The notes beneath the pieces were generated by a model. That model did not search any database, was not told where the DNA came from, and was given only the letters and a program-made list of their open reading frames with translations. Positions 16,327 to 25,600 of a stretch of 64,000 nt of DNA are shown in pieces (positions within the stretch are counted from its first letter, which is position 1; the number at the start of each line of letters is the position of its first letter). Source of the DNA: Pseudomonadota bacterium (GTDB lineage: Bacteria; Pseudomonadota; Alphaproteobacteria; Dongiales; Dongiaceae); assembly GCA_021792365.1 (NCBI GenBank), contig JAJYUT010000003.1:248001-312000 (forward strand), read 5' to 3'. The position numbers and the translations under genes are program-made.

Positions 16327-18110
16327 CAGGCCTGCCGGAAGTGCGGCGCGTCCTGGATGAGCCGCGTCGTCTCCGCCGCTTTCGGGCGCGACAGCACGTC
16401 CTTCACCGCGCCGAGTTCGACGATACGGCCGCTCTGCATCACCGCGACCTGCTGCGCCACGCTGCGGATCAGCGGCAGGTTGTGGGTGACGAACAGCATC
16501 GAGATGCCGCGCTCCTGCTGCAGCCGGTCCAGCAGCTCCACGATCACCGCCTGGATCGACACGTCCAGCGCGGAGGTGACCTCGTCGCAGACCAGCAAGG
16601 TCGGGTTCACGATCAGGGCGCGCGCGATCGCCGCGCGCTGCCTTTGGCCGCCGGAGAGGTGATGCGGATATTGCTGCGCCGCCCGCCGCGACAGGGCGAC
16701 CTGGTCGAGCACCTCCCCCACACGCCGACGCAGTTCCTCGTTCGAAACAGATTCGAACTCGCGAAGCGGCGCGGCGATCGCCTCGCCGATGCTGCGACGC
16801 GGGTTCAAGGAAGCATAGGGGTTCTGGAAGATGTACTGGATCTGGCGTCGGCTCTCGACTGCGCGATTGCGCGAGCCGGCGGCCAGTATCTGCCCGTCAT
16901 AGTACATCAGGCCATCGATCTTTTTGTGCAGTCCAGAGATGCAGCGGGCCAAGGTGGTCTTGCCGGAACCGGACTCGCCGACCAGCGCCATCGAGCAGCC
17001 ATGCGCCAGCGCCAAGTCGATCCCCTTCAGGATCTCCGCGCTGCCGTGGAAGGCACGCAGCGCTTTGATCTCGAGCAGCGGCGGCCCGATGCGCTCGACC
17101 GATGCGCTTTCCCGCCCCGCCGTAACGGCCGCCTGGACCCTCACGTCGCTGCGGATGCAGCGGACGTCATGATAGGGCGCGACACGCGCGAGGGATGGTG
17201 GCGCTGCCATGCAGGCCGGGATCGACATCGGGCAGCGGGGCAAGAACGCACAGCCTTTCGGGCGGCTGGTGGGTGCCGGGGCCTGACCCGGAATCCCCTG
17301 CAGCAGGATCGGCCCGTCGAGGTCGGGTACCGCGCGGATGAGCGCGCGGGTATAGGGATGGGTCGGCTCGGTCAGCACGACGGAGGTCGGCCCGATCTCC
17401 ACGATCCGGCCGGAATACATGACGGCGACGCGGTTGGCCAAGGTCGCGACCACGGCGAGGTCGTGGGTCACATAGACGGCGGCGACCCCGTGCTTGGCGC
17501 AGAGACGACGGATGGTGTCGAGCACATGGCTCTGCGTCGTGACATCGAGCCCGGTGGTCGGTTCGTCGAGCACGACCGCGGCCGGGCGGCTGGCGAAGGC
17601 CATGGCGATCGCGACGCGTTGCTGCTGGCCGCCGGAAACCTGGTGCGGGAAGGCGGCGAGGAAAGCCGGGACCGTCGGCAGCTTGACGTCGCTCAGCAGT
17701 TGCAGGACATCGGCTTCGGTCGCCGGCTGGCCCTTCAGGCTCTCGCGCAGTTGCGTGCCGATCCGAAGCGCCGGGTTGAGCGCGGTGCCGGGATCCTGCG
17801 GGACGTACGTGATCGACTTCCCGCGCACCGCGCGCAGCTCGCGTTCGCTGAGGCGCAGCACGTCCTTGTCGCCGATGCACACGGAACCGCCGGTGATCCG
17901 GAGCCCGCTGCGGCTATGCCCGAGCAAGGCCATGCCGACGGTAGTCTTGCCCGAGCCGGACTCGCCGACCAGGCCGAGGATCTCGCCCGCCGCGAGCTCG
18001 AAGCTCACCTCATCGACGATCGGGATCCCCGCGCCGTTGAGATCGACACGCAGGTCAGCAACCGACACGCTGGCATGCGGCTGCGGTACCGCGCGCAGGA
18101 TCTCCTTCAT
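16326..18110 (-). CDS. Peptide-type ABC transporter, two fused ATPase domains (DppD-DppF-like)
   Basis: A 594-aa protein with two complete ATPase modules. The first has Walker A GLVGESGSGKTT and signature SGGQQQRVAIAMAFAS, followed by the cysteine-containing oligopeptide-transporter tail (GCAFLPRCPMSIPAC). The second has ALVGESGSGKTTLARC, LSGGQRQRAAIARAL and LLVCDEVTSALDVS. Fusion of the two ATPases is common in this family. It overlaps the upstream permease gene by 4 bases. It powers import of a peptide, nickel-like complex or other small solute; the surrounding enzymes argue for a catabolic substrate. Confidence 0.93.
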   Translation of the reverse strand: MKEILRAVPQPHASVSVADLRVDLNGAGIPIVDEVSFELAAGEILGLVGESGSGKTTVGMALLGHSRSGLRITGGSVCIGDKDVLRLSERELRAVRGKSITYVPQDPGTALNPALRIGTQLRESLKGQPATEADVLQLLSDVKLPTVPAFLAAFPHQVSGGQQQRVAIAMAFASRPAAVVLDEPTTGLDVTTQSHVLDTIRRLCAKHGVAAVYVTHDLAVVATLANRVAVMYSGRIVEIGPTSVVLTEPTHPYTRALIRAVPDLDGPILLQGIPGQAPAPTSRPKGCAFLPRCPMSIPACMAAPPSLARVAPYHDVRCIRSDVRVQAAVTAGRESASVERIGPPLLEIKALRAFHGSAEILKGIDLALAHGCSMALVGESGSGKTTLARCISGLHKKIDGLMYYDGQILAAGSRNRAVESRRQIQYIFQNPYASLNPRRSIGEAIAAPLREFESVSNEELRRRVGEVLDQVALSRRAAQQYPHHLSGGQRQRAAIARALIVNPTLLVCDEVTSALDVSIQAVIVELLDRLQQERGISMLFVTHNLPLIRSVAQQVAVMQSGRIVELGAVKDVLSRPKAAETTRLIQDAPHFRQA

Positions 18111-19009
18111 CGGGCCGATCCCGCGCTGCTCAGATCGAGCGCCTGGCTCTGCGGCTCGGCTTCATTCAGCTCGGCGCTGCGGGCACGCGTGAGCCGGGAC
18201 ACCGCATCGGTGAAAAGGTTCATGCCGATCGTGAGCACGGCGATGAGCGCGATCGGGGCCAGCACCGCCCAGGGATTCTGCGCCATGCCGATCCGGTTCT
18301 CGTTGATCATCAGCCCCCAGTCCGGCGTTGGCGGCTGCTGCCCGAAACCGAGGAAGCTCAAGCCAGCGATGAGGGCGATCGAATAGGTGAACCGCAAGCC
18401 GAGCTCGACCAGCAGCGGATCGAAGATGTTCGGTAGGATCTCGCGGGTCATGATTTTCCAGGACGAGGCGCCGGTGGTTTCCGCGAAAAGCACGAAATCA
18501 GCATCGGCCACCTTGAGCGAGGCCGAGCGGGCGACGCGTGCCACCTGCGGCGCATGAATGACGCCCACCATCAGGGCGATCAGCCAGGGCGCTGGTCCTA
18601 CGATGCTGACGAACAGCAGGGCGAGGATGGTCTGCGGGAACGCCATGGCGACATCAAGGACGCGCATGACGAGCTCATCGAAAGCCCCTTTGAGATACCC
18701 GGCGGCGACGCCCATGATCGCACCGGCGAGCACGCCCATGATGGTCGCGACGGCCGCCAAAGCGAGGATGCCGGAGCCGCCGGCGAGCAGTCGGGAGAAA
18801 ACGTCGCGACCCAGACTGTCGGCGCCCAGCAGCAATCCGTCGCCGGCCGGCTGATATGGAGCGCCGGCGAAGTCGAGCGGCGAATGCGGCGCCACGAAGG
18901 GGCCGACGATGGCAAGCAGAATGACGCCGAGAGCGAGCACCAGGCCGACCGTGCCGATCCCGAGAGAGAGCAGTCGCTTTGCTTTCCGGAAGGACGTCGT
19001 CGCCATCAC
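18107..19009 (-). CDS. Peptide-type ABC transporter permease (DppC)
   Basis: A 300-aa inner-membrane permease of the DppC/OppC group, with an N-terminal helix, the conserved extracytoplasmic entry segment APHSPLDFAGAPYQPAG and LLGADSLGRDVFSRLLAG, and the EAA loop (FAETTGASSWKIMTREILPN). The gene is 10 bases from the partner permease upstream and overlaps the ATPase gene downstream, in a single operon. Confidence 0.93.
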   Translation of the reverse strand: MMATTSFRKAKRLLSLGIGTVGLVLALGVILLAIVGPFVAPHSPLDFAGAPYQPAGDGLLLGADSLGRDVFSRLLAGGSGILALAAVATIMGVLAGAIMGVAAGYLKGAFDELVMRVLDVAMAFPQTILALLFVSIVGPAPWLIALMVGVIHAPQVARVARSASLKVADADFVLFAETTGASSWKIMTREILPNIFDPLLVELGLRFTYSIALIAGLSFLGFGQQPPTPDWGLMINENRIGMAQNPWAVLAPIALIAVLTIGMNLFTDAVSRLTRARSAELNEAEPQSQALDLSSAGSAR

Positions 19010-19019
19010 GATCCGCCCT

Positions 19020-20006
19020 TCACGGCTTTTGCCATGCGCGGGCGCGCAGGCGCGGGGTCACGCTCACCACGATCACATCCGCGAGGATGTTCACGGCGAC
19101 ATAGAAGCCCGCCAGCGCCAGCACGATGCATTGGATGGTCGGGATGTCGCGGGTGGCAATCGCGTTGATCAGGCCCTGGCCGATGCCGGGGAAGGCGAAA
19201 ACATACTCCACCACCACGACGCCGCCTGCGAGATAGGCGAAGGTAAGGGCGATCACCTGCACGGTGGGCGCAATCGCGTTGGGCAGCCCATGCAGGAAGA
19301 CCAGCCGGGCCGGCGACAGTCCCTTCAGCTTCGCCATCTCCATGTAGTCGCTTTCGAGCACCTCGATCATAGAGGCGCGCATCATGCGGAATATGTAGGG
19401 AAAGCAGACCAGGGAGAGGGTCAGGACCGGCAGCACCAGGATGTCCGGCCGGTCCAGGATCGACATGCCGGGCCGGATCATCGAGACCGGGGGCAGCCAT
19501 TGGAACACCACGGTCGAAAACAGGAGAATGAGTCCGATCGCGATGACGAATTCGGGCGCCGCGGCGAGGGCGAGCGCCACGACCGAGACGCTGGAATCGG
19601 ATCGCCGCCCCCGGCGCAGGGCGGCATAGATGCCGAGCAGGATCGAGGGCGGGATGCCGAACAGGCCGACCAGACCGAGCAGCACCAGCGAGTTGGAGAT
19701 GCGTGGGCCGATCAACTCGGCCACCGGCTTGCCATTGACCAGGGAGATTCCGGGATCGCCGCTCAGCAATCCCCCGGCCCAGCGGGCGAATTGCAGGATG
19801 GCGGGGTCGTCGAGATGAAGCTGCGCGCGCAGAGCTTCGAGCCGCTCCGGAGTTGCGGAGCGGCCGAGCACGGCGCGCGCGGTATCGCCCGGCAGAAGCT
19901 GCGTCGCGGAAAAGACGACGAGCGAGACCAGGAACAGCGTGAGGACGCCGAGGATGGCGCGACGCACCACCAGTCGCGCATACACGCTGTCCTTGTACCA
20001 ATCCAT
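19020..20006 (-). CDS. Peptide-type ABC transporter permease (DppB)
   Basis: A 328-aa inner-membrane permease of the DppB/OppB group with the N-terminal helix, the TQLLPGDTARAVLG segment and the EAA loop (YMEMAKLKGLSPARLVFLHGLPN). It follows the binding-protein gene by 25 bases and precedes DppC by 10. An alternative frame over the same bases (331-aa ORF) is a shadow: only this frame gives membrane helices and the family loops. Confidence 0.93.
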   Translation of the reverse strand: MDWYKDSVYARLVVRRAILGVLTLFLVSLVVFSATQLLPGDTARAVLGRSATPERLEALRAQLHLDDPAILQFARWAGGLLSGDPGISLVNGKPVAELIGPRISNSLVLLGLVGLFGIPPSILLGIYAALRRGRRSDSSVSVVALALAAAPEFVIAIGLILLFSTVVFQWLPPVSMIRPGMSILDRPDILVLPVLTLSLVCFPYIFRMMRASMIEVLESDYMEMAKLKGLSPARLVFLHGLPNAIAPTVQVIALTFAYLAGGVVVVEYVFAFPGIGQGLINAIATRDIPTIQCIVLALAGFYVAVNILADVIVVSVTPRLRARAWQKP

Positions 20007-20031
20007 GCGCGCTCCTGGTGCCGGCCGCGCC

Positions 20032-21594
20032 TCAGGCGAGCCAGATGTCCTTGAAGGCCGAGTTGCCCATCGACAGACCCGTAGCCGCCGGCTTCAGTCC
20101 CTCCACGTAGCTGCCCATGAGATCGACGTTCTGATTGTAGGCAGCGATCAGGTAGCCGCCCTGCTCGAACTCGAGCTTCTGCATGGCGTGCAGGATCTCG
20201 ATCCGCTTGGCCTCGTCGACGGTAGCCTGGGCCTGCTCGTGCAGCTTGTTGAACTCCTCGTTGGTCCAATGGGTCTCGTTGTAAGGGGAATCCGGGAGGC
20301 TGCTCTGCGCGACCTGGCTGAGATAGGGGCTGTAGCCCCAGTAGTCCTGCGCGAAGGTCCATTTCAGATACTGGTCCCCGTAGAAGACATCGGAAGTTAC
20401 CTGACGGACGTTCACAGTCACTCCGGCATCCTTGGCCTGCTGCGCCATGACCTGGGCCGCCTGGACCACGCCGGCCGCGAAATCGCAGGTGACGAGCTCG
20501 ACCGCCAGGTTCTCCTGGCCGGCCCGCTTCAGCAGGAACTTCGCTTGGTCGATGTCGCGCTCGCGCTTCAGCGAGGAATCATAGGCCGGATCCCAAGGCG
20601 AGTAGACATCGTTGCCGACCTGACCGTAACCGCTGAGCGAGATGTTGATCAGCTGCTGGCGATCGACCAGCAGCCGGAAGGCCATTCGGACGTCCGGATT
20701 GTCGAACGGCGCCTGATCGACGCGCATGGTGAACGGAGTCCACTGGCCCGGCTTGGAAACCAGCGGCTTGATAGGCCCACCCTCGCCCACCTGCTTCACC
20801 AGAGCCAGCGGTGCATAGGCGAAGATGTCGATCTCGCCACCCTGCAGCGCGTTGAAGGCGGCGGTGTCCGCGCCGAACGAGGAGATGATCGTCAGCTGAT
20901 CGAGATGCGCCTGCTCCCCCCAGTAATTGCCGAAGCGGTCAAAAACGCTTTCCTGGCCAGGGGTGAAGCTGTTGTATTTGAAGGCGCCGGTGCCGACCGG
21001 ATTTTGCGGGTCATAGTTGGCCGGCACGATGCCGAAGTAGTAGTAGGCGGAGATGCATTCGGGAAAGGCCGCATACGGACGCGTCATCGGCACTTTCAAG
21101 GTGTGCTCATCGATGACTTTGAGATTGCCGAGGTCGAGCGGCTTCAGGGCTGCGGCCTGCGCCATCGGAGCATCCGGATTGCCGATGCGGCGGAAGGTGG
21201 AGGCCACATCCTCCGCGGTCATGGTCTTGCCGTTGTGGAACTCTACGCCCTTCTTGACGCGGATGGTCCATTCAGTGGCGGTGGGGTTCGGCTCCATCGA
21301 GTCCGCGAGCACGTAGGTGAGCTTCCCCTCGGAGTTTAGCTGCGTCAGTCCCTCGTAGAGCGCCATCACACGATGGCTGTCGGGCTGCGTCACCATGCTG
21401 TGGGCGTCCAAGGTGTCGGCGCTGCCTCCGCCGAGGATCGCGATCCGCAAGTTGCCGCCTTTCTTCGGGGTTTCCGCCTGGGCCATTTGCGACAGACCCA
21501 AGGCACCAATGCCGGCGAGAGCGGCCGAACCCTTCAGCAGCGCGCGACGGTTCAGGGTCTGCTTCGAAGGGGCTCGGGTGTTGTTCGCGTTCAT
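20032..21594 (-). CDS. ABC substrate-binding protein, family 5 (peptide/opine/nickel type), Tat-exported
   Basis: A 520-aa family 5 binding protein. The start is set at the ATG at 21594, after agggagag; the tracked start adds 27 charged residues. The N-terminus NRRALLKGSAALAGIGALG followed by AQA looks like a twin-arginine signal. Family landmarks include TLDAHSMVTQPDSHRVMALYEGL and VKKGVEFHNGKTMTAEDV. It heads the minus unit of permeases, ATPase, GMC oxidoreductase and hydrolase, and sits behind the shared 25-bp operator-like element. Confidence 0.93.
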   Translation of the reverse strand: MNANNTRAPSKQTLNRRALLKGSAALAGIGALGLSQMAQAETPKKGGNLRIAILGGGSADTLDAHSMVTQPDSHRVMALYEGLTQLNSEGKLTYVLADSMEPNPTATEWTIRVKKGVEFHNGKTMTAEDVASTFRRIGNPDAPMAQAAALKPLDLGNLKVIDEHTLKVPMTRPYAAFPECISAYYYFGIVPANYDPQNPVGTGAFKYNSFTPGQESVFDRFGNYWGEQAHLDQLTIISSFGADTAAFNALQGGEIDIFAYAPLALVKQVGEGGPIKPLVSKPGQWTPFTMRVDQAPFDNPDVRMAFRLLVDRQQLINISLSGYGQVGNDVYSPWDPAYDSSLKRERDIDQAKFLLKRAGQENLAVELVTCDFAAGVVQAAQVMAQQAKDAGVTVNVRQVTSDVFYGDQYLKWTFAQDYWGYSPYLSQVAQSSLPDSPYNETHWTNEEFNKLHEQAQATVDEAKRIEILHAMQKLEFEQGGYLIAAYNQNVDLMGSYVEGLKPAATGLSMGNSAFKDIWLA

Positions 21595-21739
21595 TGATCT
21601 CTCCCTGTGATCACGTTTCTTCCTCGGATCTAATTCCTCGCCCTGCTGCTTCCGATCCTGCGGCGGCACGAGCACATAGATCCACGCGGGCTCTTCTTCT
21701 TTGCGATGAGCCTAGATACGGTCGCTGGATAGGGCAAGA

Positions 21740-21764
21740 TTTTTATTGACTAATTACTTAATAA
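21740..21764. promoter_or_regulatory. Shared near-palindromic element, copy 1 (transporter unit)
   Basis: A 25-base AT-rich element with core TTATTGACTAATTACTTAAT, about 146 bases upstream of the binding-protein start codon. The 22-base core is an almost perfect palindrome (TTATT...AATAA around TAATTA). An identical 25-base copy lies at 24026-24050. It is a likely operator, best assigned to the BetI-like TetR regulator encoded at 23368-23952. Overlap with the promoter is possible since TTGACT resembles a -35 box. Confidence 0.7.
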
Positions 21765-21833
21765 CCGCACCGCCGGGTGACACCAAGGCGGGTCTCAGCC
21801 ATGGCGTCGGGGGTGAAGATCACGGGCACGGTT

Positions 21834-22601
21834 CTACTGGGCGAGATACCCACCATCGATCGGGTAGTGTGCGCCGGTGATGTAGCTCGCCTCGTCCGAG
21901 AGCAGAAAAGCGACCAGGCTGGCCACCTCTTCCGGCCGACCCAACCGACGCAGCGGGTGCATCTCGGCGATACGCTGCTTGCCGCCCATAACATCCCAGG
22001 TGGCGTCGAGCCCCTCGGTCTCGATATAACCGGGCAGCACATCGTTGCAGCGGATCGCGTAGCCGCGCGCGAGGCAGTATTGCGCCACGGATTGGGTCAG
22101 CATGAGGATCCCACCCTTGCTCGCCGCGTAGGCCAGCGATCCTGTGCCGCCGACCGAGGCGTAGATGGACGCGACGTTGACGATGGCGCCGCCCTTTTCG
22201 CGCATCGCCCTGACCGCGTATTTGCAGCCGAGATAGGAGCCGTCCACGTTCACCTTGAACACGCGGTGCCACTCGGCCAGCGCGAGGTCGTCGATGTCGT
22301 CCAGGACATCCACCAGGCCGGCACAATTGAACAGGCCATCGATCGGCTCGGCGACTTCAGCCGCCTTCTGCATAGCCTGCTGCCAGGATGCCTCGGACGT
22401 CACGTCGAGCGGGATGAAACAGGCATTCTTGCCGATCGCCGCCGCGGCTTTCTCGCCCTTCTCCACCGCGATATCCGACATGATCACGGTCGCGCCGCAT
22501 TCGACGAAGTACCGCGCCGCGGCCCCTCCGATGCCCGAAGCAGCGCCGGTGATCAGGATCGTCTTCGATGCCAGGGGCGCGGCGCCCAACCCTACGCTCA
22601 T
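21834..22601 (-). CDS. Short-chain dehydrogenase/reductase (SDR), first of a pair
   Basis: A 255-aa classical SDR. It has the cofactor motif TGAASGIGGAAA, the NNAG-position motif NCAGL, the active-site Tyr-Lys pair YAASKGG and the proline-glycine LPGYIETEG region. The Asp at the end of strand beta-2 (MSDIA) suggests NAD(H) preference. It overlaps the next SDR gene by 4 bases, and with it and the TetR gene forms a minus operon. It probably oxidises an alcohol made in this pathway; the substrate is unknown. Confidence 0.9.
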   Translation of the reverse strand: MSVGLGAAPLASKTILITGAASGIGGAAARYFVECGATVIMSDIAVEKGEKAAAAIGKNACFIPLDVTSEASWQQAMQKAAEVAEPIDGLFNCAGLVDVLDDIDDLALAEWHRVFKVNVDGSYLGCKYAVRAMREKGGAIVNVASIYASVGGTGSLAYAASKGGILMLTQSVAQYCLARGYAIRCNDVLPGYIETEGLDATWDVMGGKQRIAEMHPLRRLGRPEEVASLVAFLLSDEASYITGAHYPIDGGYLAQ

Positions 22602-23353
22602 TTCAGGCTTCCTCCATCGACGACGTAGTCGCCGCCGGTCATGAAGCGCGCATCACTTGAGGCGAGAAAGACGATGAGATTGGCGATTTCCTCCGGCCGT
22701 GCGAACTTGCCGTGGGGCTGGGTCGCAATCCAGGCATCGCGCTCCTCGGCGTTCTCGGCGAAGAAACCATCCACCATGCTGGTTTGCACCACACCGGGAT
22801 GCACCGCATTGCAGCGAATCCTGTCGCCGCGGCGCGCATAGTAGATCGCAAGCTCCTTGGTGAGATTGCGTACGGCACCCTTGCTGACGTCATAGGCGAT
22901 CAGGTTCCAGGTCCCGACATAGGCCGAGACCGAGCCCATGTTGACGATAGCGGCGTCGTCGCGATTCCGCATCCTCGGCGTGATGGCCTGGCAGCCCAGC
23001 ATCGTGCCCGTCACATTGACGTCGAGGACGCGGGTGAATGCTTCGATCGGATCGCTTTCCAGATCGATCGCCTTCAGGATACCCGCAGCGTTGACCAGAA
23101 CATCGGCTCCGTCGCGGACACGGGTGCCTTCCACCAATTGCCGCCACGAATCAGGATCGACCACGTCGAGCACGGCAAACTCGGCGGCGGATCCGATCTC
23201 GGCCGCCACCTTGCGGCCGAGATCGGCATTCCTGTCGGCGATGACGACATGCGCGCCCTCGGCGGCCAGCCGCGTCGCGACGGCCCTGCCGATCCCGGAT
23301 GCGGCGCCGCTGACTACGGCGGTCTTGCCGGTGAACCGGACTTTCTTGGTCAT
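22598..23353 (-). CDS. Short-chain dehydrogenase/reductase (SDR), second of a pair
   Basis: A 251-aa classical SDR with SGAASGIGRAVA, the NAAGI motif and the active-site YDVSKGA with a preceding catalytic serine (MGSVSAYVG). The ORF track extends upstream to 23893 through the TetR gene; the ATG at 23353, just after the TetR stop, is the credible start. It is related to its neighbour but clearly diverged, so the pair may act on successive substrates or both stereoisomers. It is co-transcribed with the TetR gene 14 bases upstream. Confidence 0.9.
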   Translation of the reverse strand: MTKKVRFTGKTAVVSGAASGIGRAVATRLAAEGAHVVIADRNADLGRKVAAEIGSAAEFAVLDVVDPDSWRQLVEGTRVRDGADVLVNAAGILKAIDLESDPIEAFTRVLDVNVTGTMLGCQAITPRMRNRDDAAIVNMGSVSAYVGTWNLIAYDVSKGAVRNLTKELAIYYARRGDRIRCNAVHPGVVQTSMVDGFFAENAEERDAWIATQPHGKFARPEEIANLIVFLASSDARFMTGGDYVVDGGSLK

Positions 23354-23367
23354 GGCCGGATGCGCGC

Positions 23368-23952
23368 TCAATGAATGACGGGAATGCGAATGCTCATGTA
23401 GCGGCGCAGGATCGCCCGCGCCTTGGCCGGCGTGATGCCGATGCGATTCGCCACGTTGAACCACAGGCCGTCCAGGAGTGACATCAGTTCCTCGGCGACG
23501 TTGTTCGCCTCTGTGCGCGGCAGGCCGATATCCTGCAACATCGAGAGCAGGTTGCTCTGCAGCCGACGCTCGTAGGCGCGCTCGAGCCTGGCCAGAACCG
23601 GGCTCTCCGGCACCAGGGCATAGAGCGCGATCCAGGTGGCCGTCACATGCGGCTGCAGCATCTCGTCGCAGAGCTGCGCGTCCAGCAGCGCATTCAGTCG
23701 TTCGATTGGCGTCTTCGCTTTCACCAGCCGCTTCTGGATCTCTTCCTGGTGTGCGCGATAGAGCTCGCGGTAAACCGCTTCGAACAGCCCTGCCTTGTCG
23801 GTGAAGTAGTGGACGATGAGCCCGGACGTGAGGCCCGCGCGCTTCGCGATGCGCTGCATGGTGGCGCGATTGACGCCCTCCTCTTGGATACATGCCATCG
23901 TGGCTTCGATCATCTGCTGTCGGCGTATCGGTTCCTGTCCCACCTTCGGCAT
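23368..23952 (-). CDS. BetI-like TetR-family repressor
   Basis: A TetR regulator of 194 aa if started at the ATG at 23952 (MPKVGQEPIRRQQMIEAT); the track gives a longer form from 23982. The short start matches the N-terminus of BetI, the choline-responsive repressor, and follows aagggga. The HTH is at about residues 30-50 (TMQRIAKRAGLTSGLIVHYF). It leads the operon with two SDR genes and lies divergent from the monooxygenase gene, with the shared palindrome between them. It likely represses this whole island. BetI-like ligands are often quaternary amines, but the ligand here is not known. Confidence 0.88.
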   Translation of the reverse strand: MPKVGQEPIRRQQMIEATMACIQEEGVNRATMQRIAKRAGLTSGLIVHYFTDKAGLFEAVYRELYRAHQEEIQKRLVKAKTPIERLNALLDAQLCDEMLQPHVTATWIALYALVPESPVLARLERAYERRLQSNLLSMLQDIGLPRTEANNVAEELMSLLDGLWFNVANRIGITPAKARAILRRYMSIRIPVIH

Positions 23953-24025
23953 CGTCGAGGTCCCCTTGCGGCGCGTGGCCATGCTCGCCGCAGGTTAGCG
24001 CGCATGATTCCCAGGCAGCAAGGGT

Positions 24026-24050
24026 TTTTTATTGACTAATTACTTAATAA
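24026..24050. promoter_or_regulatory. Shared near-palindromic element, copy 2 (TetR/monooxygenase divergent promoter)
   Basis: An exact 25-base copy of the element at 21740-21764, located between the BetI-like regulator gene (minus) and the flavin monooxygenase gene (plus), 57 bases before the latter's ATG. The position suits autoregulation of the repressor and control of both divergent operons. Confidence 0.7.
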
Positions 24051-24107
24051 AAGGCAGAACGCGGATGCCATGTGGACGGCTTCGAACGGCAAGGCACGAA
24101 CTGACGA

Positions 24108-25571
24108 ATGACGGTGTCTCAGCGATATGACGTGCTGATCGTCGGCGCGGGATTCGGCGGCCTCTGCATGGCTGCAATCGCGAAGACGGCCGGTTTGCGG
24201 GTGGTGGTGCTGGAGCGGCGCAGCGAGGTTGGCGGAACCTGGAGCCAGAATACCTATCCGGGCTGCGCCTGCGACACGCAATCGCACCACTACAGCCTCT
24301 CCTTCGCGCTCAACCCGGACTGGACCCAACGCTATGCGCCGCAGCCCGAGATCCTCGCTTACCTGAAGCAGGTCGCGGACGATCACGATCTTACGCCGTC
24401 GATCCGCTTCGGCGAATCGGTCGCCTCCGCCGTCTTCGACGAAACAACGGCGTCCTGGCAGGTGGAATGTGAAGGCGGGCGATCCTACCAAGCGCAGTTC
24501 GTGGTTTCCGCGGTGGGGCAGCTGAACCAGCCCGCTGTTCCGGAGATCCCGGGGATGGCGTCTTTCCCAGGCAAGACCATGCATACGGCGGAATGGGACC
24601 ACGCCTATGATTTCAAAGGCCGCACTGTCGCGGTGATCGGCAACGGCGCCAGCGCCATCCAGCTCATCCCGGAACTCGCCAAGTCGGTGCGCCGGCTCTT
24701 CACCTTCCAACGCTCTCCAAACTGGCTGATCCCGAAGCTCAACCGCCCGTTCCGGCCCATCGAGAAGAGCTTGCTGCGCCACGTGCCCTTCCTGATGCGG
24801 CTCTATCGCTGGGGCATCTATTGGAACTGGGAACGCTCCTGGCCGGAATTCCTGGTCGACTCGCCACAGGCGCAAAAGCGGACCGGCATCAACCGCGCCG
24901 GGATCGAGGCCGCGGTACGCAAGGCCGATCTGCGGGAAAAGCTGATTCCCACATACCCGCTTGGCTGCAAGCGCATCCTGTTGAGCGACGATTTCCTGGA
25001 AACGATGCAGCACGAGCACGTGTCGTTGAACACCTCTGGCATCGCTCGGATCGAGCGCAATGAGATCGTCACCAACGACGGGGCGCGTGTCGCGGTGGAC
25101 TGCATCGTCTATGCGACCGGTTTCAAGTCGCATGACTTCCTGCCGGGGATGAATGTGGTCGGGCGCCAGGGGCGCTCGCTGAAACAGGACTGGGACAAAG
25201 CCGGCGGGCCAAATGCCTATCTCGGGATCGCCATGCCGGGTTATCCGAACTTCTTCATGACCTATGGCCCGAACACCAATCTCGGTCACAACTCCATCGT
25301 CTTCATGCTGGAATGCCAGACGCGGTGGATCTTGAAGCTGATCCTCAAGGCCAGGCGACAGGGAAAGGGCACGGCGGAGGTCACGGAAGCAGCGCTTGCC
25401 GCCTTCAACCGGGACCTCGAGCGCGACCTGGCGAAGACGGCCTGGGCCGGCAGCTGCTCGAGCTGGTACAAGAATGCCAAAGGCAAGGTCATCAACAACT
25501 GGTCGTCCAGCACGGTGCGCTACTGGCGACTGACACGGCGCGTCCAGACCAGCGACTTCAATCTGACCTAG
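24108..25571 (+). CDS. Flavin-containing monooxygenase, Baeyer-Villiger type
   Basis: A 487-aa FAD- and NADPH-dependent monooxygenase. It has the FAD motif VLIVGAGFGGLCMAAIA, the Baeyer-Villiger fingerprint FPGKTMHTAEWDH (about 155-167) and the NADPH motif VAVIGNGASAIQL. Such enzymes insert oxygen into ketones to give esters, or oxidise N or S atoms. Together with the class C type hydrolase nearby, a ketone-to-ester-to-acid route is possible. First gene of a plus unit with the HD protein, divergent from the TetR gene. Confidence 0.92.
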   Translation: MTVSQRYDVLIVGAGFGGLCMAAIAKTAGLRVVVLERRSEVGGTWSQNTYPGCACDTQSHHYSLSFALNPDWTQRYAPQPEILAYLKQVADDHDLTPSIRFGESVASAVFDETTASWQVECEGGRSYQAQFVVSAVGQLNQPAVPEIPGMASFPGKTMHTAEWDHAYDFKGRTVAVIGNGASAIQLIPELAKSVRRLFTFQRSPNWLIPKLNRPFRPIEKSLLRHVPFLMRLYRWGIYWNWERSWPEFLVDSPQAQKRTGINRAGIEAAVRKADLREKLIPTYPLGCKRILLSDDFLETMQHEHVSLNTSGIARIERNEIVTNDGARVAVDCIVYATGFKSHDFLPGMNVVGRQGRSLKQDWDKAGGPNAYLGIAMPGYPNFFMTYGPNTNLGHNSIVFMLECQTRWILKLILKARRQGKGTAEVTEAALAAFNRDLERDLAKTAWAGSCSSWYKNAKGKVINNWSSSTVRYWRLTRRVQTSDFNLT

Positions 25572-25600
25572 CCGTTTTGGCAATGAGAGGCGGAGGGGCA

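Noticed and set aside
14923-18386. Long plus-strand ORFs (579 and 681 aa) opposite the GMC and ABC ATPase genes
   Set aside because: Shadow frames; catalytic signatures of GMC and ABC proteins are on the minus strand.
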